64,000 nucleotides of DNA from Mycobacterium parmense (GCF_010730575.1 NZ_AP022614.1:1984001-2048000), one strand, 5' to 3'; counted from the first letter of the stretch, positions 9,359-19,786 are shown. Notes: generated from the sequence alone by a model not told the origin. Made by a program: numbers and translations.

Positions 9359-11515
9359 ATGCTGAGCCTGCTGACACCGCCGCACCCACCGGCCGCCGTT
9401 GCGGCGCGGGCGTCTGCGCCGGTCAAGGAGGCCTCGGCGACCAGTTTCTACCGCCACGACCTCGACGGTCTGCGTGGCATCGCCATCGCGCTGGTGGCCA
9501 TGTTCCACGTCTGGTTCGGCCGGGTCTCCGGCGGGGTGGATGTCTTCCTGGCGCTGTCGGGCTTCTTCTTCGGCGGCAAGATCCTGCGCGCCGCCCTCGA
9601 CCCGGCCGTCTCGCTGTCCGTGGTGACCGAGGTGATCCGGCTGGTGCGGCGGCTGGTTCCGGCGCTGGTCGTGGTGCTCGCGGGGTGCGCGGTGCTCACC
9701 ATCGTGGTGCAACCGCAGACCCGCTGGGAGACCTTCGCCGACCAGAGCCTGGCCAGCCTCGGGTACTACCAGAACTGGGAGCTCGCCAACACCGCATCGG
9801 ACTATCTGCGGGCCGGCGAGGCCGTCAGCCCGTTGCAGCACATCTGGTCGATGTCGGTGCAGGGCCAGTTCTACGTCGCCTTCCTGCTGCTGGTGGCCGG
9901 GTGCGCCCACCTGGTCCGGCAGCGGTCACGCGCCCGGTTGCGCACGCTGTTCCTGGTGGTCCTCTCGGTGCTCACGGTGGCGTCGTTCGGGTATGCGATA
10001 GTCGCGCACCAGGTCAACCAGGCGACCGCCTACTACAACAGCTTCGCGCGGGGCTGGGAGCTGCTGCTGGGCGCGCTGGTCGGTGCGCTGGTGCCGTCCG
10101 TTCGCTGGTCTGCGCGGCTGCGCACGGTGCTGGCGACCGCGGCGCTGGCCGTCATCTTGTCCTGCGGGGCGCTGATCGACGGGGTGCGCGAATTCCCCGG
10201 ACCGTGGACGCTGGTGCCGGTCGGGGCGAGCATGCTGATGATTCTCGCCGGGGCCAACCTGGGCGGCTCGGGCGCACAGATGCCGCTGCCCAACCGGCTG
10301 TTGGCCGCCAAGCCGCTGGTCGCCCTGGGCGCGATGGCGTACTCGCTCTACCTGTGGCACTGGCCCTTGCTGATCTTCTGGCTCTCCTACACCGGCCACC
10401 GGCACGCCGACTTCGTCGAGGGCACGGCCCTGCTGCTGGTGTCCGGCGTGCTGGCCCACCTGACCACCAAGCATGTCGAGAACCCGTTGCGCTACCGCGT
10501 CTCGGCGAAGCCGGCGCCCCCGGCGGTCCCGTGGTCGGCGCGGGTGCCCAGGCCCACGATGGCCCTGGGCTCGACGATCATCCTGCTCGGCGTCACGCTC
10601 ACGGCGACCTCGTTCACGTGGCGTGAGCACGTCACGGTCCTGCGTGCCGCCGGCAAGGAACTCAGCGTGCTCAACCCGCAGGACTACCCGGGCGCCCGCG
10701 CGCTGACCGAGCACGTGCGGGTGCCCAAGCTGCCGATGCGGCCTACGGTCCTCGAGGTCAAGGACGACCTGCCCGCCTCCACGCGCGACGGCTGCATCAG
10801 CGACTTCGTCAATCCGACGGTGGTCAACTGCAGTTACGGGGACCTGAGCGCCACCCGCACCGTCGCCCTGGCCGGCGGGTCGCACGCCGAACACTGGCTG
10901 CCCGCGCTGGACGCGCTCGGCACCATGCACCACTTCAAGGTCGTGACGTATCTGAAGATGGGCTGCCCGCTGTCCACCGAGGAAGTCCCCCTGATCATGG
11001 GCAACAACGCCGCCTACCCGCAGTGCCGCGAGTGGGTCCAGCGCACCATGGCCAAGCTCGTCGAGGACCGGCCCGACTATGTCTTCACGACGTCGACCCG
11101 ACCGTGGAACATCAAACCCGGCGACGTGATGCCGGCGACCTATATCGGCATTTGGCAGACGTTGTCCGACAACAACATTCCGATCCTCGCCATGCGTGAC
11201 ACCCCGTGGCTGGTCGAACACGGCAAGCCGCTGGACCCCGCCGACTGCCTGGCCAAGGGCGGTGACGCGCAGTCCTGTGGGGTCAAGCGTTCCGACGTGC
11301 TGGCCGACCGCAATCCCACGCTCGATTTCGTCGGCCAGTTCCCGCTGCTCAAGCCGCTCGACATGTCCGACGCGATTTGCCGTCCCGACTTCTGCCGCGC
11401 GGTCGAGGGCAACGTGCTGATCTATCACGGCGCCCACCACCTGTCCCCCACCTACGTGCGGACCATGACCACCGAACTGGGCCGTCAGATCGCCGCCGTC
11501 ACCGGCTGGTGGTGA
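9359..11515 (+). CDS. Membrane acyltransferase (OafA type) with C-terminal SGNH domain (Rv1565c-like)
   Basis: 718 residues in two parts. Residues about 30-385 form an acyltransferase-3 membrane domain of some ten helices, with DGLRGIAIALV, the His of FHVWFG, DVFLALSGFF, HIWSMSVQGQFY and SLYLWHWPLLIFW. Residues about 420-718 are an extracytoplasmic SGNH-hydrolase-like domain, with the Ser in LAGGSHAEHW and a His in HHLSPTYV near the end. Such proteins O-acetylate or O-acylate cell-surface glycans, with the membrane part passing the acyl group to the SGNH part. The actual acceptor is unknown. It follows ripD in the conserved order. The start at 9359 has only a weak ribosome site. Confidence 0.88.
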   Translation: MLSLLTPPHPPAAVAARASAPVKEASATSFYRHDLDGLRGIAIALVAMFHVWFGRVSGGVDVFLALSGFFFGGKILRAALDPAVSLSVVTEVIRLVRRLVPALVVVLAGCAVLTIVVQPQTRWETFADQSLASLGYYQNWELANTASDYLRAGEAVSPLQHIWSMSVQGQFYVAFLLLVAGCAHLVRQRSRARLRTLFLVVLSVLTVASFGYAIVAHQVNQATAYYNSFARGWELLLGALVGALVPSVRWSARLRTVLATAALAVILSCGALIDGVREFPGPWTLVPVGASMLMILAGANLGGSGAQMPLPNRLLAAKPLVALGAMAYSLYLWHWPLLIFWLSYTGHRHADFVEGTALLLVSGVLAHLTTKHVENPLRYRVSAKPAPPAVPWSARVPRPTMALGSTIILLGVTLTATSFTWREHVTVLRAAGKELSVLNPQDYPGARALTEHVRVPKLPMRPTVLEVKDDLPASTRDGCISDFVNPTVVNCSYGDLSATRTVALAGGSHAEHWLPALDALGTMHHFKVVTYLKMGCPLSTEEVPLIMGNNAAYPQCREWVQRTMAKLVEDRPDYVFTTSTRPWNIKPGDVMPATYIGIWQTLSDNNIPILAMRDTPWLVEHGKPLDPADCLAKGGDAQSCGVKRSDVLADRNPTLDFVGQFPLLKPLDMSDAICRPDFCRAVEGNVLIYHGAHHLSPTYVRTMTTELGRQIAAVTGWW

Positions 11516-11550
11516 GCTTCGCGTTCGCCGGGCGCCGATAAGGTCGTGTG

Positions 11551-13743
11551 ATGCCGAACAACAATCCTGCATCGGGCGCAGGCGCTGCCGGTAGTCAACG
11601 ACCCAAGCTGGCGAAGGTATGGCCGGGCACGCCCTACCCGCTCGGGTCCTCCTACGACGGGGCCGGCACCAACTTCTCGCTGTTCTCCGAGATCGCCGAG
11701 AAGGTCGAGCTGTGCCTGATCGACGACAGCGGCGGCGAGTCGCGTATCCCCATCGAGGAGGTCGACGGATTCGTCTGGCACGCGTATCTGCCTAACATCA
11801 CGCCCGGTCAGCGCTACGGGTTTCGCGTGTACGGTCCCTTCGACCCCCGGGCCGGCCACCGCTGCGACCCGAGCAAGCTCCTGCTCGATCCGTACGGCAA
11901 GGCCTTCCACGGCGATTTCGACTTCAGCCAGGCCCTGTACTCCTACGACCTCGAGGCGGTCAACCCGGACAGCGCTGACACGGCCGACCCCGGCACCCCG
12001 CCCATGGTCGACTCGCTGGGCCACACCATGACCAGCGTCGTCATCAATCCCTTCTTCGACTGGGCCTTCGACCGATCGCCCAACACGCCCTACCACGAGA
12101 CCGTCATCTACGAGGCCCACGTCAAGGGCATGACCCAGAACCATCCCGGCATCCCCGAGGAACTACGCGGCACCTACGCGGGGCTGGCCCACCCGGTGGT
12201 CATCGACCACCTCAAGTCGCTCAACGTCACCGCCATCGAGCTGATGCCGGTGCACCAATTCATGCACGATTCGCGGCTGCTTGATCTGGGGTTGCGAAAC
12301 TACTGGGGCTACAACACCTTTGGCTATTTCGCCCCGCACAACTCGTATGCGGCCAACCGTAAGTCCAGCGTTCCCGAGTTCAAGTCGATGGTGCGCAGCT
12401 TCCACGAGGCCGGCATCGAGGTCATCCTCGACGTGGTCTACAACCACACCGCTGAGGGCAACCACCTCGGCCCCACCATCAACTTCCGCGGCATCGACAA
12501 CGCCGCCTATTACCGGCTCGTCGACACCGACCTGCGACTGTACAAGGACTACACGGGCACCGGTAACAGCCTCAACCCCCGCCACCCGCACGTCCTGCAG
12601 CTGATCATGGATTCGCTGCGCTACTGGGTGCTCGAGATGCACGTCGACGGGTTCCGCTTCGACCTGGCCGCCACGCTGGCCCGCGAGCTGCACGACGTCG
12701 ACCGGCTGAGCGCGTTCTTCGATCTGGTGCAGCAGGATCCGGTGATCAGCCAGGTGAAGCTGATCGCCGAACCGTGGGACGTCGGCGAGGGCGGCTACCA
12801 GGTGGGGAACTTCCCGGGTTTGTGGACCGAGTGGAACGGGAAGTATCGCGATACTGTGCGTGACTACTGGCGGGGCGAGCCCGCAACACTCGGCGAGTTC
12901 GCGTCCCGGCTGACCGGGTCGTCGGACCTGTACGAGGCGACCGGTCGGCGCCCCAGTGCCAGCATCAACTTCGTCACCGCACACGACGGCTTCACCCTCA
13001 ACGACCTCGTCTCCTACAACGAGAAGCACAACATGGCCAACGGCGAGGACAACCGCGACGGGGAAAGCCACAACCGGTCGTGGAACTGCGGCGTCGAGGG
13101 ACCCACCGACGACCCCGACATCCTGGCGCTGCGGAGCCGGCAGATGCGCAACTTCTGGGCGACCCTGATGGTCAGCCAGGGCACGCCGATGATCGCGCAC
13201 GGCGACGAGATCGGCCGCACCCAGAACGGCAACAACAACGTCTACTGCCAGGACTCCGAATTGTCTTGGGTGGATTGGTCTTTGGTCGACAAGAACTCGG
13301 ACCTGCTGGCGTTCGCGCGCAAGGTCACCACGCTGCGCAAGCGGCACCCGGTGTTTCGGCGCCGCAGGTTCTTCGAGGGCGAGCCGATCCGCACCGGCGA
13401 CGACGTGCGTGACATCGCCTGGCTGACGACGGGAGGCCAGGAGATGACGCACGAGGACTGGGGCAAGAGCCTGCACAAGTGCGTGGCGGTGTTCCTCAAC
13501 GGCGACGCCATCACCGCGCCGAACGCCCGCGGCGAGCGGGTGTCCGATGACTCATTCCTGTTGTGCTTCAACGCCGATGAGCGACCGTTGGATTTCGTCT
13601 TGCCGCCCGCCGACTATGCTCAGGAATGGACCGTGGAACTGGACACCAACAACCCGGTGGGTGACGCCGATCAGGTGGTCAATGCCGAAGAGGAGATCAC
13701 CGTGCCGTCACGTTCGCTCTTATTACTGCGTAAGACGTTGTGA
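11551..13743 (+). CDS. treX: Glycogen debranching enzyme (TreX/GlgX)
   Basis: A 730-residue GH13 enzyme that hydrolyses alpha-1,6 branches of glycogen, feeding linear maltooligosaccharides to TreY. It has an N-terminal CBM48-like domain (PYPLGSSYDGAGTNFSLFS) and a GH13 barrel. The nucleophile Asp lies in VDGFRFDLA, the acid Glu in LIAEPWDVG and the third Asp in FVTAHDGFT. Near-identical blocks to Rv1564c are seen throughout. ATG 11551 is preferred because AAGG lies 5 bases upstream; a GTG sits directly before it. The stop is 3 bases before treY, so treX-treY-treZ are one operon. Together they make trehalose without ADP-glucose. Confidence 0.96.
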   Translation: MPNNNPASGAGAAGSQRPKLAKVWPGTPYPLGSSYDGAGTNFSLFSEIAEKVELCLIDDSGGESRIPIEEVDGFVWHAYLPNITPGQRYGFRVYGPFDPRAGHRCDPSKLLLDPYGKAFHGDFDFSQALYSYDLEAVNPDSADTADPGTPPMVDSLGHTMTSVVINPFFDWAFDRSPNTPYHETVIYEAHVKGMTQNHPGIPEELRGTYAGLAHPVVIDHLKSLNVTAIELMPVHQFMHDSRLLDLGLRNYWGYNTFGYFAPHNSYAANRKSSVPEFKSMVRSFHEAGIEVILDVVYNHTAEGNHLGPTINFRGIDNAAYYRLVDTDLRLYKDYTGTGNSLNPRHPHVLQLIMDSLRYWVLEMHVDGFRFDLAATLARELHDVDRLSAFFDLVQQDPVISQVKLIAEPWDVGEGGYQVGNFPGLWTEWNGKYRDTVRDYWRGEPATLGEFASRLTGSSDLYEATGRRPSASINFVTAHDGFTLNDLVSYNEKHNMANGEDNRDGESHNRSWNCGVEGPTDDPDILALRSRQMRNFWATLMVSQGTPMIAHGDEIGRTQNGNNNVYCQDSELSWVDWSLVDKNSDLLAFARKVTTLRKRHPVFRRRRFFEGEPIRTGDDVRDIAWLTTGGQEMTHEDWGKSLHKCVAVFLNGDAITAPNARGERVSDDSFLLCFNADERPLDFVLPPADYAQEWTVELDTNNPVGDADQVVNAEEEITVPSRSLLLLRKTL

Positions 13744-13746
13744 CGC

Positions 13747-16047
13747 ATGGCCTTACCTATCCTGGCCACCTACCGGCTGCAGCTGCGTGGCGAGTCGAGC
13801 GGGTTCGCGTTCACCTTCGCCGACGCGGAGGATCTGGTGGACTACCTCGACAACCTCGGGGTGTCACACCTGTACCTCTCCCCCATCATGACCGCGACCC
13901 CGGGGTCCAACCACGGCTATGACGTCACCGATCCCACGACGGTCTCGCCCGAACTCGGCGGCCGCGACGGGCTGGCGCGACTGTCGGCAGCGGCCCGGGA
14001 ACGCGGCCTCGGCCTGATCGTCGACATCGTGCCCAACCACGTCGGGATCGACCAGCCCGAACAGAACGCGTGGTGGTGGGACGTGTTGCGGCACGGCCGA
14101 TCATCGGAGTATGCGACATACTTCGACATCGACTGGGACCTCGACGAGTCCGGCCGGATCGTGCTGCCCGTCCTGGGTTCCGACGACGACGTGGCCGACC
14201 TCAAGGTCGACGGGGAGTTGCTGCGACTCGGGAGTCTCGCGCTGCCCATCGCGCCCGGCACGGACGGGGGCACCGGCCCGGAGGTGCACGACCGTCAGCA
14301 CTACCGGCTGGTTGGATGGCGCAACGGCGTATGTGGGTACCGGCGCTTCTTCTCGATCACCTCGCTGGCCGGCCTGCGCCAGGAAGACCGCGCCGTGTTC
14401 GACGCCACCCACGCCGAGGTCGCCCGCTGGTTCGCCGAGGGCCTGGTCGACGGCGTGCGCATCGACCACCCCGACGGATTGTCCGACCCGTGCGGGTATC
14501 TGGCGTGGCTGCGCGGATTGCTCGGCCCCGACGCCTGGATCGTGATCGAGAAGATCCTGGCGGTCGACGAAGCGCTCGAGCCCACCCTGCCGATCGGCGG
14601 CACCACCGGTTACGACGTGCTGCGCGAAGTCGGTGGCCTCTTCGTCGACCCGAGCGGCGCCCCGGCGCTGACCGCTCTCGTGGAGGCGGCCGGCATGGAC
14701 TACGCCGCGACGCCGGCGATGCTGGACGAGCTCAAGGTTCGTGCGGCCACCGGCACGCTGGCGAGCGAGCTGCGCAGGCTGCGCCGCAGCGTCGCCGCGG
14801 CGGCCGGGGTGGACCACCCGCAGCTGCCCGACGCCGTGGCCGCGCTGCTCACCCACATCGACGTCTACCGGTCGGACTATCCCGGCTTGTCGGCGATCAT
14901 GCCCACCGCGCTGGCCGAAACGCAGGCCGCCGCACCCGAATTGGGGCCTGCCCTGCAGGTGCTCGCCACCGCGCTGGCCCGGGGCGGCGAAGCGGCCACC
15001 CGGCTGCAGCAGCTGTGCGGCGCGGTGACCGCCAAGTCGGTCGAGGACTGCTACTTCTACCGCGACGCGCGGCTGGTCTCGCTCAACGAGGTCGGCGGCG
15101 AACCGCACCGGTTCGGTGTCGGCGCGGCGGAATTCCACCACAGCGCCGCCGGCCGCGCCCTGCGGTGGCCGCAGACGATGACGACGTTGACCACCCACGA
15201 CACCAAGCGGGGCGAGGACGTGCGGGCCCGCATCGGCGTGCTGTCACAGGTCCCCTTGCTGTGGACCGAGTTCGTCGCGCGCTGGGAGAAGGACGCGCCC
15301 TCCCCCGATGCGGCTACCGGTCGGTTCCTGTGGCAGAACATCTTCGGCGTGTGGCCGGTGAACGGCGAGGTCACGGGCGAGCTGCGTGAGCGGCTGCACG
15401 CCTACACCGAGAAGGCCATCCGGGAGGCGGCCTGGCACACCTCGTGGAACGACCCGGATGCGGAATTCGAGGACGCGGTGCACGGCTGGCTGGACAGGGT
15501 GCTCGACGGCCCGGTGGCCGGGCAGCTCACCGAGCTCGTCGCCAAGCTCAACCCGCACGCCGCCGGCGACGCGCTGGGCCAGAAACTGCTGGCGCTGACC
15601 GTCCCCGGCATACCCGACGTCTACCAGGGCACCGAGCTCTGGGACGACAGCCTGGTGGACCCGGACAACCGCCGGCCCGTCGACTACGCCGCGCGCCGGG
15701 CGGCTCTCGGGGCGTTGGAACACCCCAAGATCCGGGTGGTCACCACGGCATTGCGGTTGCGGCGCTCCCGCCCCGACACCTTCGTGCACGGAGGCTACCG
15801 GCCTCTGCTCGCCGACGGCGACGCCGCTGACCACGTGGTGGCGTTCCTGCGCGGTGACGACGTGGTGGTCGCGGTGACCCGCTGGACCGTACGTCTGGCC
15901 GAAACCGGTTGGGGCAATACCGTTTTGCCGTTGCCGGACGGCACGTGGACCGACACGCTCACCGGCGCCGTCGCGGACGGACCGACGTCGGCGGCGCAGT
16001 TGTTCGCCGAGCTGCCCGTCGTACTGCTGGAGCGCCATCATGACTGA
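13747..16047 (+). CDS. treY: Maltooligosyltrehalose synthase
   Basis: TreY turns the reducing end of a maltooligosaccharide into an alpha,alpha-1,1 linkage, giving maltooligosyltrehalose. The 766-residue protein begins LATYRLQL and has GVSHLYLSPI, VDIVPNHVG, the nucleophile Asp in VDGVRIDHPDGL, Glu in IVIEKILA and Asp in TTHDTKRGEDVRAR, all characteristic of TreY. It lies 3 bases after treX and overlaps treZ by 8 bases, so translation of the three is coupled. Length is normal for the family. Cytoplasmic. Confidence 0.97.
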   Translation: MALPILATYRLQLRGESSGFAFTFADAEDLVDYLDNLGVSHLYLSPIMTATPGSNHGYDVTDPTTVSPELGGRDGLARLSAAARERGLGLIVDIVPNHVGIDQPEQNAWWWDVLRHGRSSEYATYFDIDWDLDESGRIVLPVLGSDDDVADLKVDGELLRLGSLALPIAPGTDGGTGPEVHDRQHYRLVGWRNGVCGYRRFFSITSLAGLRQEDRAVFDATHAEVARWFAEGLVDGVRIDHPDGLSDPCGYLAWLRGLLGPDAWIVIEKILAVDEALEPTLPIGGTTGYDVLREVGGLFVDPSGAPALTALVEAAGMDYAATPAMLDELKVRAATGTLASELRRLRRSVAAAAGVDHPQLPDAVAALLTHIDVYRSDYPGLSAIMPTALAETQAAAPELGPALQVLATALARGGEAATRLQQLCGAVTAKSVEDCYFYRDARLVSLNEVGGEPHRFGVGAAEFHHSAAGRALRWPQTMTTLTTHDTKRGEDVRARIGVLSQVPLLWTEFVARWEKDAPSPDAATGRFLWQNIFGVWPVNGEVTGELRERLHAYTEKAIREAAWHTSWNDPDAEFEDAVHGWLDRVLDGPVAGQLTELVAKLNPHAAGDALGQKLLALTVPGIPDVYQGTELWDDSLVDPDNRRPVDYAARRAALGALEHPKIRVVTTALRLRRSRPDTFVHGGYRPLLADGDAADHVVAFLRGDDVVVAVTRWTVRLAETGWGNTVLPLPDGTWTDTLTGAVADGPTSAAQLFAELPVVLLERHHD

Positions 16048-17764
16048 ATTCCGCGTGTGGGCCCCCAAACCGGAGCTGGTGCGCCTCGATGTCGAGGGCG
16101 AGGTGCACCCGATGACCCGCTCGGATGACGGGTGGTGGCACGCATCGGTCGACGCGGCGCCCGACGCCCGGTACGGGTATCTGCTCGACGACGACCCCAC
16201 CGTGCTGCCCGACCCGCGGTCGCCGCGGCAGCCCGACGGCGTGCACGCCCGCTCGCAGCTGTGGGATCCCGCCGCCGCCCGCTGGACCGACACCGACTGG
16301 CCGGGCCGGGCCGTCGAAGGCGCGGTGATCTACGAGCTGCACCTGGGGACGTTCACCGGCGAGGGCACCTTCGACGCGGCCATCGAGAAGCTGGACTATC
16401 TGGTGGATCTGGGCATCGACTTCGTCGAGCTGATGCCGGTGAACTCCTTCGCCGGCACGCACGGCTGGGGATACGACGGCGTGCTGTGGTACAGCGTGCA
16501 CGAACCCTACGGCGGCCCCGACGGCCTGGTCCGGTTCGTCGACGCCTGCCACGCAAAGGGTTTGGGCGTCCTGATCGACGCGGTGTTCAATCACCTCGGG
16601 CCGTCCGGCAACTACCTGCCGAAGTTCGGGCCCTACCTGTCCTCGGCGAGCAACCCGTGGGGCGAGGGCATCAACATCGCCGACGCCGACTCCGACGAGG
16701 TGCGCCGCTACATCATCGGCTGTGCGCTGCGCTGGATGCGCGACTTCCACGCCGACGGCCTGCGCCTGGATGCCGTGCACGCGCTGGTGGACACCACCGC
16801 CATCCACATCCTCGAAGAGATGGCGACCGAAACCGACTGGCTGTCGCAGCAACTGGGCAGGCCGCTGTCGCTGATCGCCGAAAGTGACCTCAACGACCCG
16901 CGGCTGATCACTGTCCGCGATCGGGGTGGCTACGGGCTCACCGGGCAGTGGGCCGACGACATCCACCACGCCATCCACACCGCGGTGTCCGGGGAACGCC
17001 AGGGTTACTACGGGGACTTCGGCTCGCTGGCCACCCTGGCGCAGACGTTGCGGCACGGTTACTTTCACGCGGCGACGTATTCGTCCTTCCGGCACCGCCG
17101 GCACGGGCGCCCGCTGGACGCGAGTTCCATCCCGGCCACCCGACTGGTCGCCTACACCTGCACCCACGACCAGGTCGGAAACCGCGCCCTGGGTGACCGC
17201 CCGTCGCAGAACCTGACGGGCGGGCAGCTGGCCGTGAAGGCCGCCCTGGTGCTCGGATCGCCCTACACCGCAATGCTTTTCATGGGTGAGGAGTACGGCG
17301 CGTCGACACCGTTCCAGTTCTTCAGCTCACACCCCGAACCCGAGCTGGCCGAGGCGACGCGCAAGGGCCGTAAAGCCGAGTTCGCCGAGCACGGCTGGGA
17401 CGCCGACGACATCCCCGACCCGCAGGACCCGGAGACGTTCCGGCGCTCCAAGCTGGACTGGGACGAGATCGACACCGGCGAGCACGCCCGCCTGCACCGG
17501 CTGTACCGCGACCTGATCGCCCTGCGCCACAACGACGCCGACCTGGCCGACCCCTGGCTGGGGAACCTGACGGTCGACTACGACGAGGACGAGCGCTGGC
17601 TCGTGATGCAGCGCGGCCGGCTGCGTATCGTATGCAACCTCGGCGCCGAGCCGGTGAAGGTGCCCGTCAGCGGCGACGTGGTGCTCGGCTGGGGCGAGCC
17701 GACCGCCGACGGCGACAGCACGCTGCTCGGGGGCCACTCATTCGCCATCCTGCGCCGCGGATAA
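16040..17764 (+). CDS. treZ: Maltooligosyltrehalose trehalohydrolase
   Basis: TreZ cuts trehalose from maltooligosyltrehalose, completing the pathway begun by treX and treY. 574 residues: an N-terminal beta domain (EFRVWAPKPELVRLDVEG), then a GH13 barrel with YELHLGTFT, the family-specific GWGYDGV, the nucleophile Asp in ADGLRLDAVHAL, Glu in LIAESDLND and Asp in TCTHDQVGNR. It starts inside the 3' end of treY in another frame and closes the operon. Free trehalose is also the glycan core of several mycobacterial acyltrehaloses, but no direct link to the lipid locus at 50 kb is shown. Confidence 0.97.
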   Translation: MTEFRVWAPKPELVRLDVEGEVHPMTRSDDGWWHASVDAAPDARYGYLLDDDPTVLPDPRSPRQPDGVHARSQLWDPAAARWTDTDWPGRAVEGAVIYELHLGTFTGEGTFDAAIEKLDYLVDLGIDFVELMPVNSFAGTHGWGYDGVLWYSVHEPYGGPDGLVRFVDACHAKGLGVLIDAVFNHLGPSGNYLPKFGPYLSSASNPWGEGINIADADSDEVRRYIIGCALRWMRDFHADGLRLDAVHALVDTTAIHILEEMATETDWLSQQLGRPLSLIAESDLNDPRLITVRDRGGYGLTGQWADDIHHAIHTAVSGERQGYYGDFGSLATLAQTLRHGYFHAATYSSFRHRRHGRPLDASSIPATRLVAYTCTHDQVGNRALGDRPSQNLTGGQLAVKAALVLGSPYTAMLFMGEEYGASTPFQFFSSHPEPELAEATRKGRKAEFAEHGWDADDIPDPQDPETFRRSKLDWDEIDTGEHARLHRLYRDLIALRHNDADLADPWLGNLTVDYDEDERWLVMQRGRLRIVCNLGAEPVKVPVSGDVVLGWGEPTADGDSTLLGGHSFAILRRG

Positions 17765-17805
17765 TTCGATAGCGCGGGACGGCGCGGCGGTGATACGCAT
17801 TGCCG

Positions 17806-18486
17806 ATGGACGCCGCATACCATCCCACGCCGCGCACGACGCCGACTCGCCACCGGGAGCGCGCCCGCTACGACCGCGACACCGTGCACGCCATCCTCGA
17901 CGAGGCACTGATCTGCCATCTGGGCTACCTGAGCGCCGGGGAGCCGGTGGTGTTGCCCACGACGCACGCACGCCTCGGCGAGACGCTCTACCTGCACGGG
18001 TCGTCGGGCAGCGGACCGGTGCAGGCGGCCGGGGCGGCGCCGGCCGGACTGCCCGTCTGCGTCACCGTCACCCTGCTCGACGGGCTGGTGCTCGCCCGCG
18101 CCGCGCTGCACCATTCGATGAATTTTCGCTCGGTGGTGGTGCGCGGCGCCGCGCGCGTGGTCGGCGACCCGGCCGAGCGGTCGCGCGCACTGAACCGCCT
18201 GCTCGATCACGTCGCACCGGGCCGGTCCGCCGACTGCCGAGCCCCCGACGCGCGCGAACTCGCGGCGACCGGCGTGCTGGCCGTCGACCTCGCCGAGGTC
18301 TCGGCCAAGGTTCGCACCGGCGGCCCCGTCGACGACCCCGAAGACCAGTCCCTGCCGCACTGGGCCGGCGTCGTACCCCTGAGCCTGGCGGCCGGAGAGC
18401 CCAGGGCCGCAGCGGATCTCGACCCCGGCATCCCGCTGCCCGACTACCTGGGCAGAACCCGCGCGCCCTACAGCAGATACCGGTAG
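17806..18486 (+). CDS. FMN-binding pyridoxamine 5'-phosphate oxidase-like protein
   Basis: A 226-residue protein of the split-barrel flavin-binding fold, close to the NimA-like group. The N-terminus carries RARYDRDTVHAILDEALICH, then YLSAGEPVVLPTTHARLGETLYLHGSSGSG, and a central LARAALHHSMNFRSVVVRGAARVV, typical of this group. The reaction is unknown; relatives reduce nitro compounds or bind F420, FMN or haem. The start is uncertain between ATG 17806 and a TTG at 17800. Its last 19 bases overlap the 3' end of the convergent ilvA. It sits 41 bases after treZ and could be read with that operon. It appears to stand in the position of Rv1560-Rv1561. Confidence 0.75.
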   Translation: MDAAYHPTPRTTPTRHRERARYDRDTVHAILDEALICHLGYLSAGEPVVLPTTHARLGETLYLHGSSGSGPVQAAGAAPAGLPVCVTVTLLDGLVLARAALHHSMNFRSVVVRGAARVVGDPAERSRALNRLLDHVAPGRSADCRAPDARELAATGVLAVDLAEVSAKVRTGGPVDDPEDQSLPHWAGVVPLSLAAGEPRAAADLDPGIPLPDYLGRTRAPYSRYR

Positions 18487-19754
18487 GCCGCCGAACCGGG
18501 CTCCAGGATCTCGACGTGGATCTCGGTCGCGCGGATGCGGGCCAGCAGCCCGTCGAGATCTGCTGACGATCCCAGCTCGATGCCCACCAGCGCCTCGCCG
18601 GTCTCGCGGTTGTTGCGTTTGACGTACTCGAACAAGGTGATGTCGTCGTTGGGCCCGAGAACGTCGAACAGGAAGCGGCGCAGCGCGCCCGGCTCCTGGG
18701 GGAAGTCCACCAGAAAATAGTGTTTGAGGCCCAGGTGAACCAGCGAGCGTTCGAGCACCTCGCCGTATCGGGACACGTCGTTGTTGCCGCCCGAGATGAG
18801 GCACACCACTACGGATCCGGGTGCGATGTCGGCTTCGAGCAGGCCCGCGACCGACAGCGCGCCCGCCGGCTCGGCGACGATGCCCTCGTTCTGGTAGAGG
18901 TCGAGCATCGCGGTGCAGACCGCCCCCTCGTCGACCGCGGTGATCGACACCATGTCACCGGCGGCGGCCAGCGCGGCGTAGGGCAGCGCGCCCGCCTGTC
19001 GCACCGCGGCGCCGTCGACGAACTGGTCGACGTGGTCCAGCGTCACCGGCTCGCCGGCGGCCAGCGCCGCCATCATCGCCGCGGCCCCGGCCGGCTCGAT
19101 GCCGAGCACCGACGTGTTCGTCGTCCGCGCGGCCAGGTACGTCGTGATCCCCGCGATGCACCCGCCACCGCCCACGGGCACCACCACCAGGTCGGGTTCG
19201 CCGTCGAGCTGGGCGAGCAGTTCGACGGCGATGGTGCCCTGGCCCGCCATGGTGCGCAGGTCGTCGTACGGCGGCACCAGCGTGGCGCCGGTGCGTTCGA
19301 CGTCGGCCAGCGCGGCCTCGGCGGCCAGGTCGTACGTCGTTCCCCCGACGATCAGATCGATGAACTCGCCGCCGTGGTAGCGGATCCGGTCACGCTTCTG
19401 CTTGGGCGTCTTGGCGGGCACGTAGACGCGGCCCCGCACCCCCAGCGCCCGGCACGCGAAGGCGAAACCCTGCGCGTGGTTGCCCGCCGAGGAGCACACC
19501 ACGCCCGCCGACAGCTCCTCGTCGGAGAGCTGAACCAGCAGGTTGTAGGCACCGCGCAGCTTGTAGGACCGCACCACCTGCAGGTCCTCGCGCTTGAGGT
19601 ACACCTGCGCGCCGGTGATCTGCGACAACCGGTCGCTGAACTGCAACGGGGTGGGCGTGACCACCGGCGCGATCCGCTCGGCCGCCGCGTCGATGTCCGC
19701 CGCGGACAGCGGCGAGGACGGGGCGTGCGGGTTGCTGCTCGGTTCGGCGGACAC
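18468..19754 (-). CDS. ilvA: Threonine dehydratase, biosynthetic
   Basis: IlvA deaminates threonine to 2-oxobutyrate, the first step to isoleucine, with PLP. The 428-residue protein is almost collinear with the 429-residue M. tuberculosis IlvA. It has YLKREDLQVVRSYKLRGAYN with the PLP lysine, SSAGNHAQGFA, the phosphate loop VPVGGGGCIAGI and the C-terminal regulatory ACT-like segment (KHYFLVDFPQEPGALR). There is one regulatory segment, so this is the shorter form. The GTG start at 19754 gives the conserved MSAE beginning; no strong ribosome site is visible. Confidence 0.96.
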   Translation of the reverse strand: MSAEPSSNPHAPSSPLSAADIDAAAERIAPVVTPTPLQFSDRLSQITGAQVYLKREDLQVVRSYKLRGAYNLLVQLSDEELSAGVVCSSAGNHAQGFAFACRALGVRGRVYVPAKTPKQKRDRIRYHGGEFIDLIVGGTTYDLAAEAALADVERTGATLVPPYDDLRTMAGQGTIAVELLAQLDGEPDLVVVPVGGGGCIAGITTYLAARTTNTSVLGIEPAGAAAMMAALAAGEPVTLDHVDQFVDGAAVRQAGALPYAALAAAGDMVSITAVDEGAVCTAMLDLYQNEGIVAEPAGALSVAGLLEADIAPGSVVVCLISGGNNDVSRYGEVLERSLVHLGLKHYFLVDFPQEPGALRRFLFDVLGPNDDITLFEYVKRNNRETGEALVGIELGSSADLDGLLARIRATEIHVEILEPGSAAYRYLL

Positions 19755-19786
19755 CGATCAATGGTGCCATGCGCACCAGCAGGCAA